This document shows positions 1-8,891 of a stretch of 64,000 bases of DNA, piece by piece. A program made the translations under genes and the position numbers. Source of the stretch: an uncultured bacterium. Lineage in GTDB: Bacteria > Actinomycetota > Coriobacteriia > Coriobacteriales > Coriobacteriaceae. The stretch spans positions 12,180 through 76,179 of the forward strand of contig CAJMQJ010000010.1 in NCBI GenBank assembly GCA_905215525.1, read 5' to 3'. The notes beneath the pieces were generated by a model that was given only the letters and a program-made list of their open reading frames with translations, searched no databases and was not told the origin of the DNA. Position 1 is the stretch's first letter. The number at the start of each line of letters is the position of its first letter.

Positions 1-22
1 TTGCGAAATGAGGACAGAGACG

Positions 23-568
23 ATGATGTGGTTTACCGCCGACCTGCACCTGGGCGATACGAATATCTTGCACGACATGGATCGACCGTTTGACTCGGTC
101 GAGGAGATGAACCGCCGTGTCATCGATGCCATCAACGAGTGCGTGGCTGTGGACGACCGCCTTTATGTCCTGGGAGACTTTACGTATCGATTGCCCCTGG
201 CGGAAGCGGTTCGCCTGCGCGAGCGCATCGACTGCCAGAACATAACGCTCATCCGTGGTAACCATGACGGCGATTGGGAAGATCCGGACGCGCCGCACAT
301 TTGGGATGAGGTGCGCGATTATCTGGAGATCGCTCCCGGTTACGCGAAGGGCCATCGTCTGGTGATGAGCCATTACCCCATGCTCAGCTGGAATGGCAAG
401 GCGCGCGGCGCCATCATGCTGCACGGGCACATTCACAGCAGGGGAGACCGCACCAACGCGCGCAATCGCGATCGCGAGCGCCCAGTCCTTCGCTACGACG
501 TTGGCCTCGATGCCAACAACTACAAGCCCGTTAGCCGCGACCAGATCCTGGGCTTCTTTGGACTCTAG
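23..568 (+). CDS. Calcineurin-like metallophosphoesterase
   Basis: A compact metal-dependent phosphoesterase of about 181 residues. The metal-binding motifs are in order: D7-x-H9, GD (51-52), GNHD (79-82), H117 in SHYP, and HGHIH (134-138). This is the pattern of small YfcE/MJ0936-like enzymes, whose substrate cannot be told from sequence. GAGGA at 10-14 sits 8 bases before the ATG at 23, so I start there. An upstream in-frame ATG at 8 overlaps that ribosome site and is unlikely. A hairpin terminator follows, so it is probably transcribed separately from the next gene. Confidence 0.85.
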   Translation: MMWFTADLHLGDTNILHDMDRPFDSVEEMNRRVIDAINECVAVDDRLYVLGDFTYRLPLAEAVRLRERIDCQNITLIRGNHDGDWEDPDAPHIWDEVRDYLEIAPGYAKGHRLVMSHYPMLSWNGKARGAIMLHGHIHSRGDRTNARNRDRERPVLRYDVGLDANNYKPVSRDQILGFFGL

Positions 569-587
569 CTGTAAGTGCAGGTAGAAT
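558..587 (+). promoter_or_regulatory. Predicted promoter of the antiterminator gene
   Basis: TTGGAC (558-563) and TAGAAT (582-587) are separated by 18 bases, a good sigma-70 match. It overlaps the end of the phosphoesterase gene and would start transcription near 594. Confidence 0.45.
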
Positions 588-589
588 GA

Positions 590-624
590 ACGCGCCGCGC
601 GGATGGTCTGCACGGCGCGTTTTA
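590..624 (+). terminator. Intrinsic terminator after phosphoesterase
   Basis: ACGCGCCG (590-597) pairs with CGGCGCGT (613-620), followed by a short T-run. It lies just downstream of the phosphoesterase stop. Confidence 0.55.
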
Positions 625-641
625 GTAGGAGCGATGATTCC

Positions 642-1478
642 ATGAGGGCTATCCAGCGCATTAACCACAACGCTGCCATCTGCGAAGATGGCGCGGGGCG
701 TCAGCTTATCGCGCTGGGCCGCGGTATCGGCTTTGGCGATATGCCGCATGAGGTCGACCTGGATGTCATCACGCGTACCTTTTACGGCATCGATTCAAAG
801 TACCTGGCGTTTATCGATGAGGTCGACCCCGAGGTGCTGGAGTTTTCTGCTCAGCTGGCCGATATCGCGACCGGACAGCTTTCGTACGAATTGAGTCCTA
901 ACCTTCCCATTACATTGGCAGACCATATTCAGTTTGCCATTAAGCGCGCCCGCGAACACATGGTGGTGTCGTTGCCGCTTGAGCGCGATCTGGAGCAGCT
1001 GCATCCCATCGAATACCGCTTGGGCGAGCTGGCTGTTCGCGGCATCCAGAAGAGCTTTCATGTGCGCATGCCCCGAAGCGAGGCCGCGGGCATTGCCATG
1101 TCGATTGTCAACGCATCGGTTAAGCCGAGCGAGCGGCGCGTGCTTGCCGAGCAGCACGAGGAGCGACTGCTCGATATGACGGTCGCGATTATTCAAGAAG
1201 AGTTGGGTGTGACGGTCGATCGCTCGTCGTTCGCCTTTGCCCGCTTTGCCACTCATGTGCGCTATCTGCTCGACCGCGTGGCAAAGAAAGAGCCGATCGA
1301 TACCGAGAACTCCGGTCTTTACGACGTGCTCGTGGAGCAGTATCCGGCGGCATCGCGTTGCGCTCACCGTGTCGACGATCTGATTCAAGAGACCTTTGGC
1401 GAGCCATTGGCCCAAGAGGAGCTCGTCTATCTGATCATGCATGTGAATCGCGTGGCTTCTGTCCACTCGGATAAATAG
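642..1478 (+). CDS. BglG/LicT-family transcription antiterminator with two PRDs
   Basis: An RNA-binding antiterminator of 278 residues: CAT RNA-binding domain (1-57), PRD1 (about 65-170) and PRD2 (about 175-278). The N-terminus (INHNAAI, then LGRGIGFG) is typical of LicT. The ATG at 642 has GGAG upstream at 628-631 and begins exactly where the CAT domain should. In this family, PTS components phosphorylate PRD histidines to set activity. Candidate histidines are H95 and H121 in PRD1, H205 and H267 in PRD2. The usual second PRD1 histidine (IALH in LicT) reads IAMS here, so control of PRD1 may differ. The RNA hairpin at 1591-1627 before the PTS gene is its probable target. Confidence 0.9.
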   Translation: MRAIQRINHNAAICEDGAGRQLIALGRGIGFGDMPHEVDLDVITRTFYGIDSKYLAFIDEVDPEVLEFSAQLADIATGQLSYELSPNLPITLADHIQFAIKRAREHMVVSLPLERDLEQLHPIEYRLGELAVRGIQKSFHVRMPRSEAAGIAMSIVNASVKPSERRVLAEQHEERLLDMTVAIIQEELGVTVDRSSFAFARFATHVRYLLDRVAKKEPIDTENSGLYDVLVEQYPAASRCAHRVDDLIQETFGEPLAQEELVYLIMHVNRVASVHSDK

Positions 1479-1590
1479 GCTCTCTGGTATTTCCTTTCCG
1501 TCATGGCGACCGTTCGCGGGTCGTTTGCTACCGTTCGTCGGTAATCTGAGCCGCAACGAACGCATCTGCCGCATATACTCGCCGTGTGTT

Positions 1591-1627
1591 GGGTGTTACT
1601 CACGGCGCAGCTCCGAGAGGCACTACC
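1591..1627 (+). promoter_or_regulatory. Ribonucleic antiterminator (RAT) hairpin
   Basis: GGGTGTTACTCACGG, a short loop, then CCGAGAGGCACTACC. The pattern of paired blocks broken by two small internal loops matches the RAT of bglP/licS-type operons (GG..TGTTACT paired with AGGCA..ACC). Its 3' half overlaps the left arm of the terminator at 1609-1680, so the two folds exclude each other. A possible -10 (TATACT, 1574-1579) would start the transcript just before it. Confidence 0.75.
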
Positions 1628-1680
1628 GATTCTGCCGAGACCATAATTGGGTCTCTGTCGGTTGTGCGCGGGGCTTTTTT
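1609..1680 (+). terminator. Conditional terminator controlled by RAT
   Basis: A long hairpin: AGCTCCG pairs with CGGGGCT, CACTACCGA with TCGGTTGTG, and GAGACC with GGTCTC around ATAATT. It ends in a run of T at 1675-1680. The left arm uses bases that form the RAT hairpin. Confidence 0.75.
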
Positions 1681-1818
1681 CATGTCGATCCACCCGGGAA
1701 TCACATGCAAATCAATCTCTTGCCAACTGGTATCGCGCGCTGCGCAGGCGCGAGCGGAATCGTGCGTCTTGGTGCCGTGAAGTCCCACGGCCTTTAGTTG
1801 GAAGAGAAGGGATTCGAC

Positions 1819-3267
1819 ATGACTGTCGATAACAAGAAGATTGCCGAGGACGTGCTCGCTGCCGTCGGCGGCGCCTCCAATGTGACGAACGCGACGCACT
1901 GCATGACCCGCTTGCGTCTGAACCTCAAAGATCAGTCCATTCCCAATGATAATGAAGTTAAGAAGATCAAGGGTGTGTTGGGCGCACAGTGGTCTGGCGG
2001 CCAGTATCAGGTCATCATTGGCCAGAACGTGCCGAAGGTCTATGACGCCGCCATTGCGCTGGGCGTCAAGGGCGAAGGCTCCATTGACGAGAACCTCGAT
2101 GACGGCACCAAGGAGCCACTGACGGTCAAGACTGCGGGCAAGAAGGCCCTTAACTACCTGTCCAAGACAATGTGCATGACGATCCCCATTATCATGGGCG
2201 CCGCCATGTTCCGCACACTTGCCGTACTTTGCGGCGACGGCATGCTCGGTATCTGGTCTGCCGATTCCGACATCTACAACTTCTTCTACAACTGGATTTA
2301 CAACGCCGGCTATTATTTCCTTCCTGTCTATCTGGGTTGGGCTGCCGCAAAGCAGCTCGGCTGCAGCCAGCCGCTCGGCATGATGCTCGGCGGCGTGCTC
2401 ATTGCCCCCGAGTTCATGACGTTGGTCAACGCCGCTGCGGATTCTGGTGCTACGACCACGATGGTTTACGGCGTGCTCCCGGCTCAGCTGAACAACTATT
2501 CTGCGACCGTGCTCCCCATGCTGCTGTCTATGCCGGTGCTGATGGTCGTCGAGAAGTTCATGAAGAAGATCATCCCCGACATGCTCTCCACGGTGTTTGT
2601 GCCCGTGTGCACCATGGCTGTGATGACCCCCGTTTCCCTGTGCGCCCTAGCTCCGATTGGTTCCATTCTGGGCGACCTGGTCGGCAACTTTATGTTCGGC
2701 CTCGGAAACGCTGGCGGCATCGTCACGATCCTCTCCCTCGTCGCCATTGCTGCGCTTTGGGAGTTCCTGGTTATGACCGGTATGCACCAGGTTCTGATTG
2801 CCCTCGGCATTGTGCAGGTGCTCACCTCAGGGTCTGACTCCTGCGTTATGGTCGCGGGTGCTATCGCTCAGTTCGCCACGTGGGGCATGGCCTTCGGTGC
2901 CTTCCTGCGCCTTAAGGAGGTCGACGAAAAGGGCGCTATGCTTGGTTTCTCGCTCTCCGGCATTGTCGGTGGCGTGACGGAGCCCGCGCTGTATGGCTGC
3001 GGCTTTAAGTATACTCGCTGCCTGGGTGCCATGGTCGCGGGCGGCGCTATCGGCGGCCTGATCGCGGCTCTCACCAATGTCACGACGTATGTTTTGGGCG
3101 CAACTAATATCCTTGGTATTACAGGTTATGTTGCAGGCGGAACTGCTAATCTCGTATGGGGCTGCGTTGCATCGGGCACTGCATTTGTTGCCGCCGCTGC
3201 CATCGCCTACTTCTTTGGCTTTACCAAGGAGCAGCTCGACGAAGACGCTGCTGCCGCCAAAGCCTAA
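1819..3267 (+). CDS. PTS permease, IIBC components, glucose/beta-glucoside superfamily
   Basis: Membrane permease of the sugar phosphotransferase system, importing and phosphorylating a sugar. It has 482 residues. The IIB domain (about 1-85) carries the phosphocysteine C28 in HCMTRLRL. The IIC domain (about 105-470) has many membrane helices and the conserved GVTEPALYG motif. No IIA domain is attached, so IIA must come from elsewhere. GAAGG at 1806-1810 supports the ATG at 1819. It lies downstream of the RAT/terminator, so antitermination probably controls it. The downstream ChbG-like deacetylase suggests an N-acetylated oligosaccharide as substrate. That is inference. Confidence 0.9.
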   Translation: MTVDNKKIAEDVLAAVGGASNVTNATHCMTRLRLNLKDQSIPNDNEVKKIKGVLGAQWSGGQYQVIIGQNVPKVYDAAIALGVKGEGSIDENLDDGTKEPLTVKTAGKKALNYLSKTMCMTIPIIMGAAMFRTLAVLCGDGMLGIWSADSDIYNFFYNWIYNAGYYFLPVYLGWAAAKQLGCSQPLGMMLGGVLIAPEFMTLVNAAADSGATTTMVYGVLPAQLNNYSATVLPMLLSMPVLMVVEKFMKKIIPDMLSTVFVPVCTMAVMTPVSLCALAPIGSILGDLVGNFMFGLGNAGGIVTILSLVAIAALWEFLVMTGMHQVLIALGIVQVLTSGSDSCVMVAGAIAQFATWGMAFGAFLRLKEVDEKGAMLGFSLSGIVGGVTEPALYGCGFKYTRCLGAMVAGGAIGGLIAALTNVTTYVLGATNILGITGYVAGGTANLVWGCVASGTAFVAAAAIAYFFGFTKEQLDEDAAAAKA

Positions 3268-3294
3268 AGCATCCGTTCGGTAGGACAATTATCT

Positions 3295-3326
3295 GGGGCA
3301 CTTGGCTGCGCTTCAAGTGTCCCTTT
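3295..3326 (+). terminator. Intercistronic hairpin, weak terminator
   Basis: GGGGCACTTG (3295-3304) pairs with CAAGTGTCCC (3314-3323), followed by only three T. It may reduce read-through into the deacetylase gene or stabilise the PTS message. Confidence 0.4.
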
Positions 3327-3344
3327 CCGTAGATGGGGGTCAAT

Positions 3345-4109
3345 ATGAAGCAATTGCTCATTCGTGCCGACGATATCGGTTATTCGTATGCCGTTAACCT
3401 GGGGATTGCCCGCAGTATCAATGAGGGCCTGGTGCGCTCGGCGGGACTTATGCCCAATATGCCCGAGGCCGAGCGTGGCTGGTCGCTCGTGGCGGATGTC
3501 GGCATTGCGGTGGGTCAGCATACCAACGTGTGCCTGGGCAAGCCGTGTGCCGACCCGGCGCTCATTCCGAGCATGCTCAACGAGAACGGCGAGTTCCATA
3601 GCAGCCGTACCTTCCGCGAGCATTTTAAGCGCGGCGAGGAGTTGATAGACTTCGACGAGGCCTGCATCGAGATCCGCGCGCAGCATGACCGCTTTGTCGA
3701 GATCGTGGGCCGCGAGCCCGATTACTTTGAGGCCCATGCCGTCATGAGCAAAAACCTTAACCGAGCGATCTCGGCGGTTGCTCAGGAGCTGGGCCTTAAG
3801 GAGCAAAAGGCGAGCTTCGACCCCGCGGCTGTGGTGCATTGCGGAGATACTGATCTGCGCATGGTGATGCGCTCGATGGAGCCGGGCTACGAGCCCAAAG
3901 AGGCAATCATGCAGACGGTTCGCGAGATGGTGGACGGCGAGACGGTCGTCTTTGTGTGCCATCCGGGTTATCTCGATCGTTTTATCCTGGAGAACAGCTC
4001 GCTCACGACCGACCGCACCAAGGAAGTCGATGCGCTGATCGACCCCGAGCTTCGCACTTGGCTTGAGTCTCAACCTGATCTTCGCCTGATCGACTACCGC
4101 GACCTGTAA
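3345..4109 (+). CDS. ChbG/YdjC-family carbohydrate deacetylase
   Basis: A 254-residue member of the YdjC/ChbG family. Known members remove an acetyl group from chitobiose/chitotriose-type sugars or their 6-phosphates. The family's N-terminal metal-site motif is present (RADDIGYS, residues 7-14). Further histidines lie in GQHTN, EAHAV and the C-terminal CHPGY. GGGGG at 3335-3339 sets the ATG at 3345. The location after a PTS permease fits deacetylation of the imported sugar phosphate, as in chb operons. The exact sugar is unknown. Confidence 0.85.
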   Translation: MKQLLIRADDIGYSYAVNLGIARSINEGLVRSAGLMPNMPEAERGWSLVADVGIAVGQHTNVCLGKPCADPALIPSMLNENGEFHSSRTFREHFKRGEELIDFDEACIEIRAQHDRFVEIVGREPDYFEAHAVMSKNLNRAISAVAQELGLKEQKASFDPAAVVHCGDTDLRMVMRSMEPGYEPKEAIMQTVREMVDGETVVFVCHPGYLDRFILENSSLTTDRTKEVDALIDPELRTWLESQPDLRLIDYRDL

Positions 4110-4119
4110 GGACCCAAGT

Positions 4120-4150
4120 CACCACAAAGGGGACAGTCGCCTTTGTGGTG
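4120..4150. repeat. Perfect 11-bp inverted repeat
   Basis: CACCACAAAGG and CCTTTGTGGTG around a 9-base loop, directly after the deacetylase stop. It has no T-run and is followed by a separate terminator, so it looks like a dispersed palindromic repeat unit. Confidence 0.5.
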
Positions 4151-4154
4151 GTTC

Positions 4155-4191
4155 TGGCGCCGTTGCCATTATGGCGGCGGCGTCTTTTTTT
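4155..4191 (+). terminator. Intrinsic terminator of the PTS/deacetylase operon
   Basis: A GC-rich stem (GCGCCGTTGCCA with TGGCGGCGGCG) followed by a run of seven T at 4184-4190. Confidence 0.8.
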
Positions 4192-4249
4192 GTCCGTGCG
4201 GCGCGGTAGAGTGTAGGCGGTTGAAATTTGCGTCCATCGAGGAGCTGCC

Positions 4250-6007
4250 ATGAACGAGATCAAGTGCCCGCATTGCGGCGAAGTTTTTAAGGTCGATGCG
4301 TCCGGCTATGCGGAGATCGTCAAACAAGTGCGCAATGCCGAGTTTTCGCGCGACCTGGATGAGCGCGTGAAGGCAGTCCAGCGCGAGGGCGAGCAGGCAC
4401 TGGAGCTTGAGCGCTCGCGCTCGACGGCTGCCTTGCAAAAGGCAGAGTCTCAGCGCAACGCTCAACTTGTCGAGCAGAAGAACGCTGCAGCTCAACAGCT
4501 GGCACAAGAGGTTGCCAAGCGCGATGCCGAGCTTTCCGAGCTGCGCGCCAAGCTCGAGGGCGCTGCCGCAGAGCGCGAGAGCGCAAGCCAGCGCGCGGCG
4601 GTTGAGGCCCGTGCCGACGCTCAAAAGGAGAATGCCGAGCTTCAGCGCGAGATCGACAATTTGCGTGCGCAGCTGGGACGCAAAGATGACGAAGCCAAGC
4701 TTGCCGAATCGGCGATGCGCAACGCCGCTCAAAATGATTTAGCTGCACGAGATGCCCAGATTGCCGAGCTGCAGGCCAGGCTTGCCGCGGCGGACAAGGC
4801 CCAGGAGATGGCGCTTGCCGCCGCGGCGGCTGAGTCGCAGCGCGAGCTCGATGCCACTCGCAGCGAGGCCGAGCGCGCGCTTGCTGACTACCGTGCGAAG
4901 GTACAAGAGAAGTTTTCCGCTGCAAAGGCTCAGTCCGAGCAAGAGGCCGAGGGTCTGCGTGCGCAGCTGCGCGAACAGGAGCTGACGGCCAAAATGAACC
5001 TGTCAGAGGCGGTCGCCGCGGCGGAGCGTGAGCGTGATGAGGCCCGCGCAAAGCTCACGAGTGAGCTGGCGGTGCGCGATTCGCGTGAGGAACAGGCCAA
5101 GGCAGCCCACGAGCTTGCGCTTGCGCAGGCCAAGCGCGTGAGCGACGAGTTGATTCGCTACAAGGATGAAGAAATCGAGCGTCTTAAGGACATGAAGGTC
5201 CGCCTGTCTACCAAGATGGTGGGCGAGTCGCTCGAGCAGCACTGCGAGACCGAGTTTAACCGTCTGCGCATGACGGCGTTTCCCAACGCGTACTTCGAGA
5301 AGGATAACGATGCGTCCGAGGGCACCAAGGGCGACTTTATCTTCCGCGAGTGCGACGCAAGCGGCAATGAGGTCATTTCGATTATGTTCGAGATGAAAAA
5401 CGAGAACGACGAGACCGCGACCAAGCATAAAAACGAGGACTTCTTTAAGAAGCTCGATCACGATCGTCGCCAGAAAGGCTGCGAGTATGCGGTGCTCTGC
5501 ACCCTGCTGGAGCCCGAGAGCGAGCTCTATAACGCGGGCATCGTCGACGTGAGTTACCGCTATGAGAAGATGTACGTGATCCGTCCGCAGTTTTTCATTC
5601 CCATGATCACGCTGCTGCGCAACGCCGCCATGGGTTCGCTGCGCTATAAGCAGGAGCTAGCGGAGTACAAACAGCAGAATATCGACGTCACGAACTTCGA
5701 AGCCAAGATGGAAAAGTTCAAGAACGACTTCGGCCGCAACTACGAGATCGCGAGCCGTAAGTTCCAAACGGCGATCGATGAGATCGACAAGACGATTAGC
5801 CATCTGCAGAAAACCAAGGAGGCGTTGCTGTCCTCCGAGAACAACCTGCGCCTTGCCAACAAGAAAGCCGACGATCTTACCATTCGCAAGCTCACGTGGG
5901 GCAACAAGACCATGAAAGCAGCGTTTGACGAGGCGCGCGGGGCCGCGACAGAGACGAACGATGAGCCAGCCGAGGCGGATTCGTATGAGGTCGAGGATGC
6001 CGAGTAG
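4250..6007 (+). CDS. DUF2130 protein with zinc-like CPHC motif, long coiled coil and nuclease-like domain
   Basis: 585 residues in three parts. CPHC (residues 6-9) looks like half of a zinc site. Residues 25-310 are an Ala/Glu/Arg-rich coiled coil. The C-terminal DUF2130 domain spans about 310-560. The C-terminal region has GD near 361 and F-E-M-K near 379-382, the spacing of a PD-(D/E)xK nuclease core. That is my inference, and the family's function is not established to my knowledge. GAGGAG sits before the ATG. The coiled coil is long for the family. It is flanked by terminators and is probably monocistronic. Confidence 0.8.
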   Translation: MNEIKCPHCGEVFKVDASGYAEIVKQVRNAEFSRDLDERVKAVQREGEQALELERSRSTAALQKAESQRNAQLVEQKNAAAQQLAQEVAKRDAELSELRAKLEGAAAERESASQRAAVEARADAQKENAELQREIDNLRAQLGRKDDEAKLAESAMRNAAQNDLAARDAQIAELQARLAAADKAQEMALAAAAAESQRELDATRSEAERALADYRAKVQEKFSAAKAQSEQEAEGLRAQLREQELTAKMNLSEAVAAAERERDEARAKLTSELAVRDSREEQAKAAHELALAQAKRVSDELIRYKDEEIERLKDMKVRLSTKMVGESLEQHCETEFNRLRMTAFPNAYFEKDNDASEGTKGDFIFRECDASGNEVISIMFEMKNENDETATKHKNEDFFKKLDHDRRQKGCEYAVLCTLLEPESELYNAGIVDVSYRYEKMYVIRPQFFIPMITLLRNAAMGSLRYKQELAEYKQQNIDVTNFEAKMEKFKNDFGRNYEIASRKFQTAIDEIDKTISHLQKTKEALLSSENNLRLANKKADDLTIRKLTWGNKTMKAAFDEARGAATETNDEPAEADSYEVEDAE

Positions 6008-6028
6008 GGGATAGCGTATCGCGCAAAA

Positions 6029-6070
6029 AGCGGGGCCGCTGGCGATGTTGCCAGCGGCCCCGCTTTGTTT
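6029..6070. terminator. Bidirectional terminator between convergent genes
   Basis: A perfect 14-bp stem, AGCGGGGCCGCTGG (6029-6042) with its complement at 6051-6064. Flanking T/A tracts lie on both sides, serving the DUF2130 gene on plus and the helicase gene on minus. Confidence 0.8.
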
Positions 6071-6087
6071 CGTCCCATTGCGCCCGG

Positions 6088-8769
6088 CTAGTCCTCGAGC
6101 AGGTTCTCGATAAAGCCGACACGGTAGTTCTTGAAGATTACCTCGCCGCCGTCTTGCGTGGCGTCCAGATCGACATCGCCCATGATGCCAAAATCGTGGT
6201 CGCCATCCTCGTCAGCAAAGATCTGGTGCACGTGCCATACGTGCGCGGTCTTCTCGTCGGACTCGTCGATGGAGAACATCGCGGCGCTGCGGGCATCTCC
6301 GTCGGTGAGGATTTCCTCGTGCTGCTCATGGTAGGCATCGAGGGCCTTTTGCCAGCGGATCTCGCTCATGCCCCAGTCGTCGTCGAGCTCGCCCAGGTCG
6401 CGAACGTGCTCGCGGGCGGCAAGGGTCACGCGGCGGAAGAGCGCGTTGCGCACCAACAGCGTGCAGCCGCGGCGGTCCGCCACGACCTCGTCGATGCCCT
6501 GCGGCGGCGCAGCATCGAGGGCTGCCGGGTTGCCGGCGTTCTCCCACTCGTCCACCAGGCTCGAGTCCACCGAGCGCACCACAAAGTCGAGCCACGAGAT
6601 AATGTCGCGCAGACGCTCGTCGCGCTTCTCGATGGGCACGGTGCGGTCGAGCGAACGGTAGGCCTCTGCCAGGTAACGCAGCAAAATGCCCTCGGAGCGG
6701 GCGATGCCGAGCTTTTGAATGTAACCCTTAAAATCGCTCGCGCTTTCCAGCATATCGCGCAGGACGCTTTTGGGAGAGAGCTGGTAGTCGTTTGCCCAGG
6801 GCACTTCCTGGCAGTACTTGTCGAAGGCGGCGTCGAGCAAGTCCTCGAGCGGTTTTTCGTAGGTGACATCCTGGATGCGCTCCAGGCGTTCCTCATATTC
6901 GACGCCGTCAGCCTTCATTTCGGCCATCGCGCGGTCGCGCGCTGCGCGCTCCTGAGCGCGCAGCACCTGCTTGGGATCCTCGAGCGTTGCCTCGACCATC
7001 GAGATCAGGTCCATGGTATAGGTCTCGCTCTCGGGATCGAGCAGCTCCAGCGCGGCAAGCAAAAACGGCGAGAGCGGCTGGTCGAGCGCAAAGTCCTCGG
7101 GCAGGTCGACCGTCAGCGCGTAGTCGATGTCCGGCGCGGCGTCAGCCGGAGCGTCGGGTGCGGGCGGAACTTCGGTGCGAACGACGACGCCGGAATCGAT
7201 GAGCGTGGCGAAGATCTCGTCGGCACGAACCTCGAGCTTTGCCTTTTCCTCAGGGGTCTGCAGACTCGTCTCGATGAGGTCGTGTACGCGGGCTCGGGCA
7301 TCGCCGCCCTGCTCGACCACGCTAATCACCATGGAGTGCGTGATGCGCAGGCGCGGCTTGAGTGTCTCGGGCTGCGTCTCGATCAGGCGCTCAAAGGTTT
7401 GCTTGTTCCAGGTGACAAAGCCCTCGGGGGCCTTCTTCTTTTTAATCTTGCGGAGCTTTTTGGGGTCGTCGCCCGCCTTGGCCATAAGCTTGGCATTCTC
7501 GATCTCGTGCTCGGGTGCCTCGGCAATCACCATGCCTTCGGTATCGAAGCCCGAGCGGCCAGCACGACCGGCAATCTGGTGGAACTCGCGGGCGCGCAGG
7601 CGATGCATCTTGTAGCCGTCGAACTTGGTGAGCGCGGTGAGCACCACGGTATGGATGGGTACGTTGATGCCGACGCCGAGCGTATCGGTGCCGCAGATGA
7701 CGGGCAGCAGGCCCTGCTGCGCCAAGCGCTCGACCAGCAGGCGGTAGCGCGGCAACATGCCGGCATGGTGCACGCCGACGCCGCATCCGAGCAGGCGCTT
7801 GAGAATCTTGCCAAAGGCCGTGGAGAAGCTCGTGCCCTTGGCGGCGTCCTTAATAGCCTCGCGCTGTTCCTTGCTGGCGATGCCAAAGTTGGCGAGCGAC
7901 TGCGCCGTCGCAAGGGCGGCATCCTGGCTAAAGTGCACGATATAGAGCGGGGCCTCGCCACGGCGCATGGCGAGCTCGACGGTGCCCTCGAGGGAGGTCG
8001 TTACATAGTCGTAGCTCAGCGGAACAGGGCGCGGGGCGTCGACGACCAGGTCGCAGGCAGCACCGGTGTGCTCCTCGAGCGAGGCGGCGATGGCGGTGAC
8101 ATCGCCGAGCGTGGCGCTCATGAGCATAAACTGCGTGTGGGGCAGGGTGAGCAGCGGCACCTGCCAGGCCCAGCCGCGGTCGGGGTCGGCAAAGTAGTGG
8201 AACTCGTCCATGGCCACGCAGCCCACGTCGGCGTCTTCGCCCTCGCGCAGTGCGTCGTTGGCAAGGATCTCGGCCGTGCAGCAGATGACGGGCGCCTTGG
8301 TATTGATATGCGTGTCGCCGGTGATCATGCCGACGTTATCGCGGCCGAGCACCTGCACCAGGTCAAAGAACTTTTCGCTGACCAAGGCCTTGATGGGGGC
8401 CGTGTAATAGCAGCGCTTGCCCTGTGCCATGCCCATAAAGAGCATGCCCAGTGCGACAAGCGACTTGCCCGATCCGGTCGGTGTTCCCAAAATGACGTGA
8501 TCGCCGGCAGCCAGGTCCATGAGGGCCTCTTCCTGGTGGTCCCACAGCTCAATACCGCGATCGCTCGTCCATTCAAAGAAGCATTCGAAGGCCTGATCGG
8601 GCGTGAGCCACGGTTCGGGCTCGCTGCCGTCCTCGGGCTCCCACCAGGTGGGGGAGAGCGCGCCGAGCGAGCCGAACTCGGCCTCGGTTCCCGTGCCGCC
8701 CGAGAATGAGCTAGCGGCGCCCGAGCCTGAGACGGTGCTGGCGGCGGTATCTGTCGTGCTTTGCGTCAT
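6088..8769 (-). CDS. Ski2-like DEAD/DEAH-box helicase with DUF3516-type C-terminus
   Basis: A superfamily II helicase of 893 residues. The N-terminal 30 residues are Ser/Thr/Gly-rich and probably disordered. Walker A is GTPTGSGKS, motif II is DEFH (not DEVH/DEAH), motif III is SAT, and motif VI is QIAGRAGRSG. The second RecA domain has the GVGVHHAGMLPRYR stretch of Ski2/Mtr4-like RNA helicases. The long C-terminal half matches actinobacterial DUF3516 helicases. The ATG at 8769 has GAGAAAG upstream. A further ATG at 8805 lacks a ribosome site. It probably acts in RNA turnover. Confidence 0.85.
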   Translation of the reverse strand: MTQSTTDTAASTVSGSGAASSFSGGTGTEAEFGSLGALSPTWWEPEDGSEPEPWLTPDQAFECFFEWTSDRGIELWDHQEEALMDLAAGDHVILGTPTGSGKSLVALGMLFMGMAQGKRCYYTAPIKALVSEKFFDLVQVLGRDNVGMITGDTHINTKAPVICCTAEILANDALREGEDADVGCVAMDEFHYFADPDRGWAWQVPLLTLPHTQFMLMSATLGDVTAIAASLEEHTGAACDLVVDAPRPVPLSYDYVTTSLEGTVELAMRRGEAPLYIVHFSQDAALATAQSLANFGIASKEQREAIKDAAKGTSFSTAFGKILKRLLGCGVGVHHAGMLPRYRLLVERLAQQGLLPVICGTDTLGVGINVPIHTVVLTALTKFDGYKMHRLRAREFHQIAGRAGRSGFDTEGMVIAEAPEHEIENAKLMAKAGDDPKKLRKIKKKKAPEGFVTWNKQTFERLIETQPETLKPRLRITHSMVISVVEQGGDARARVHDLIETSLQTPEEKAKLEVRADEIFATLIDSGVVVRTEVPPAPDAPADAAPDIDYALTVDLPEDFALDQPLSPFLLAALELLDPESETYTMDLISMVEATLEDPKQVLRAQERAARDRAMAEMKADGVEYEERLERIQDVTYEKPLEDLLDAAFDKYCQEVPWANDYQLSPKSVLRDMLESASDFKGYIQKLGIARSEGILLRYLAEAYRSLDRTVPIEKRDERLRDIISWLDFVVRSVDSSLVDEWENAGNPAALDAAPPQGIDEVVADRRGCTLLVRNALFRRVTLAAREHVRDLGELDDDWGMSEIRWQKALDAYHEQHEEILTDGDARSAAMFSIDESDEKTAHVWHVHQIFADEDGDHDFGIMGDVDLDATQDGGEVIFKNYRVGFIENLLED

Positions 8770-8891
8770 GCGGGTAACTTTCTCTCGCGTTTGTCCGCCA
8801 TCCATTATGGCGTAGCGGCGGCGCGGGATGCCAGCGCGCGAGAAAATGCAGGAAATGGGCGTTCCGCTCAGCCGTTTGGTGCAGGCGCTAG

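Noticed and set aside
6154..8709. Open frame of 851 codons on the plus strand
   Set aside because: It lies wholly antisense to the helicase gene, has no family resemblance and arises from GC-rich third positions of the real gene.
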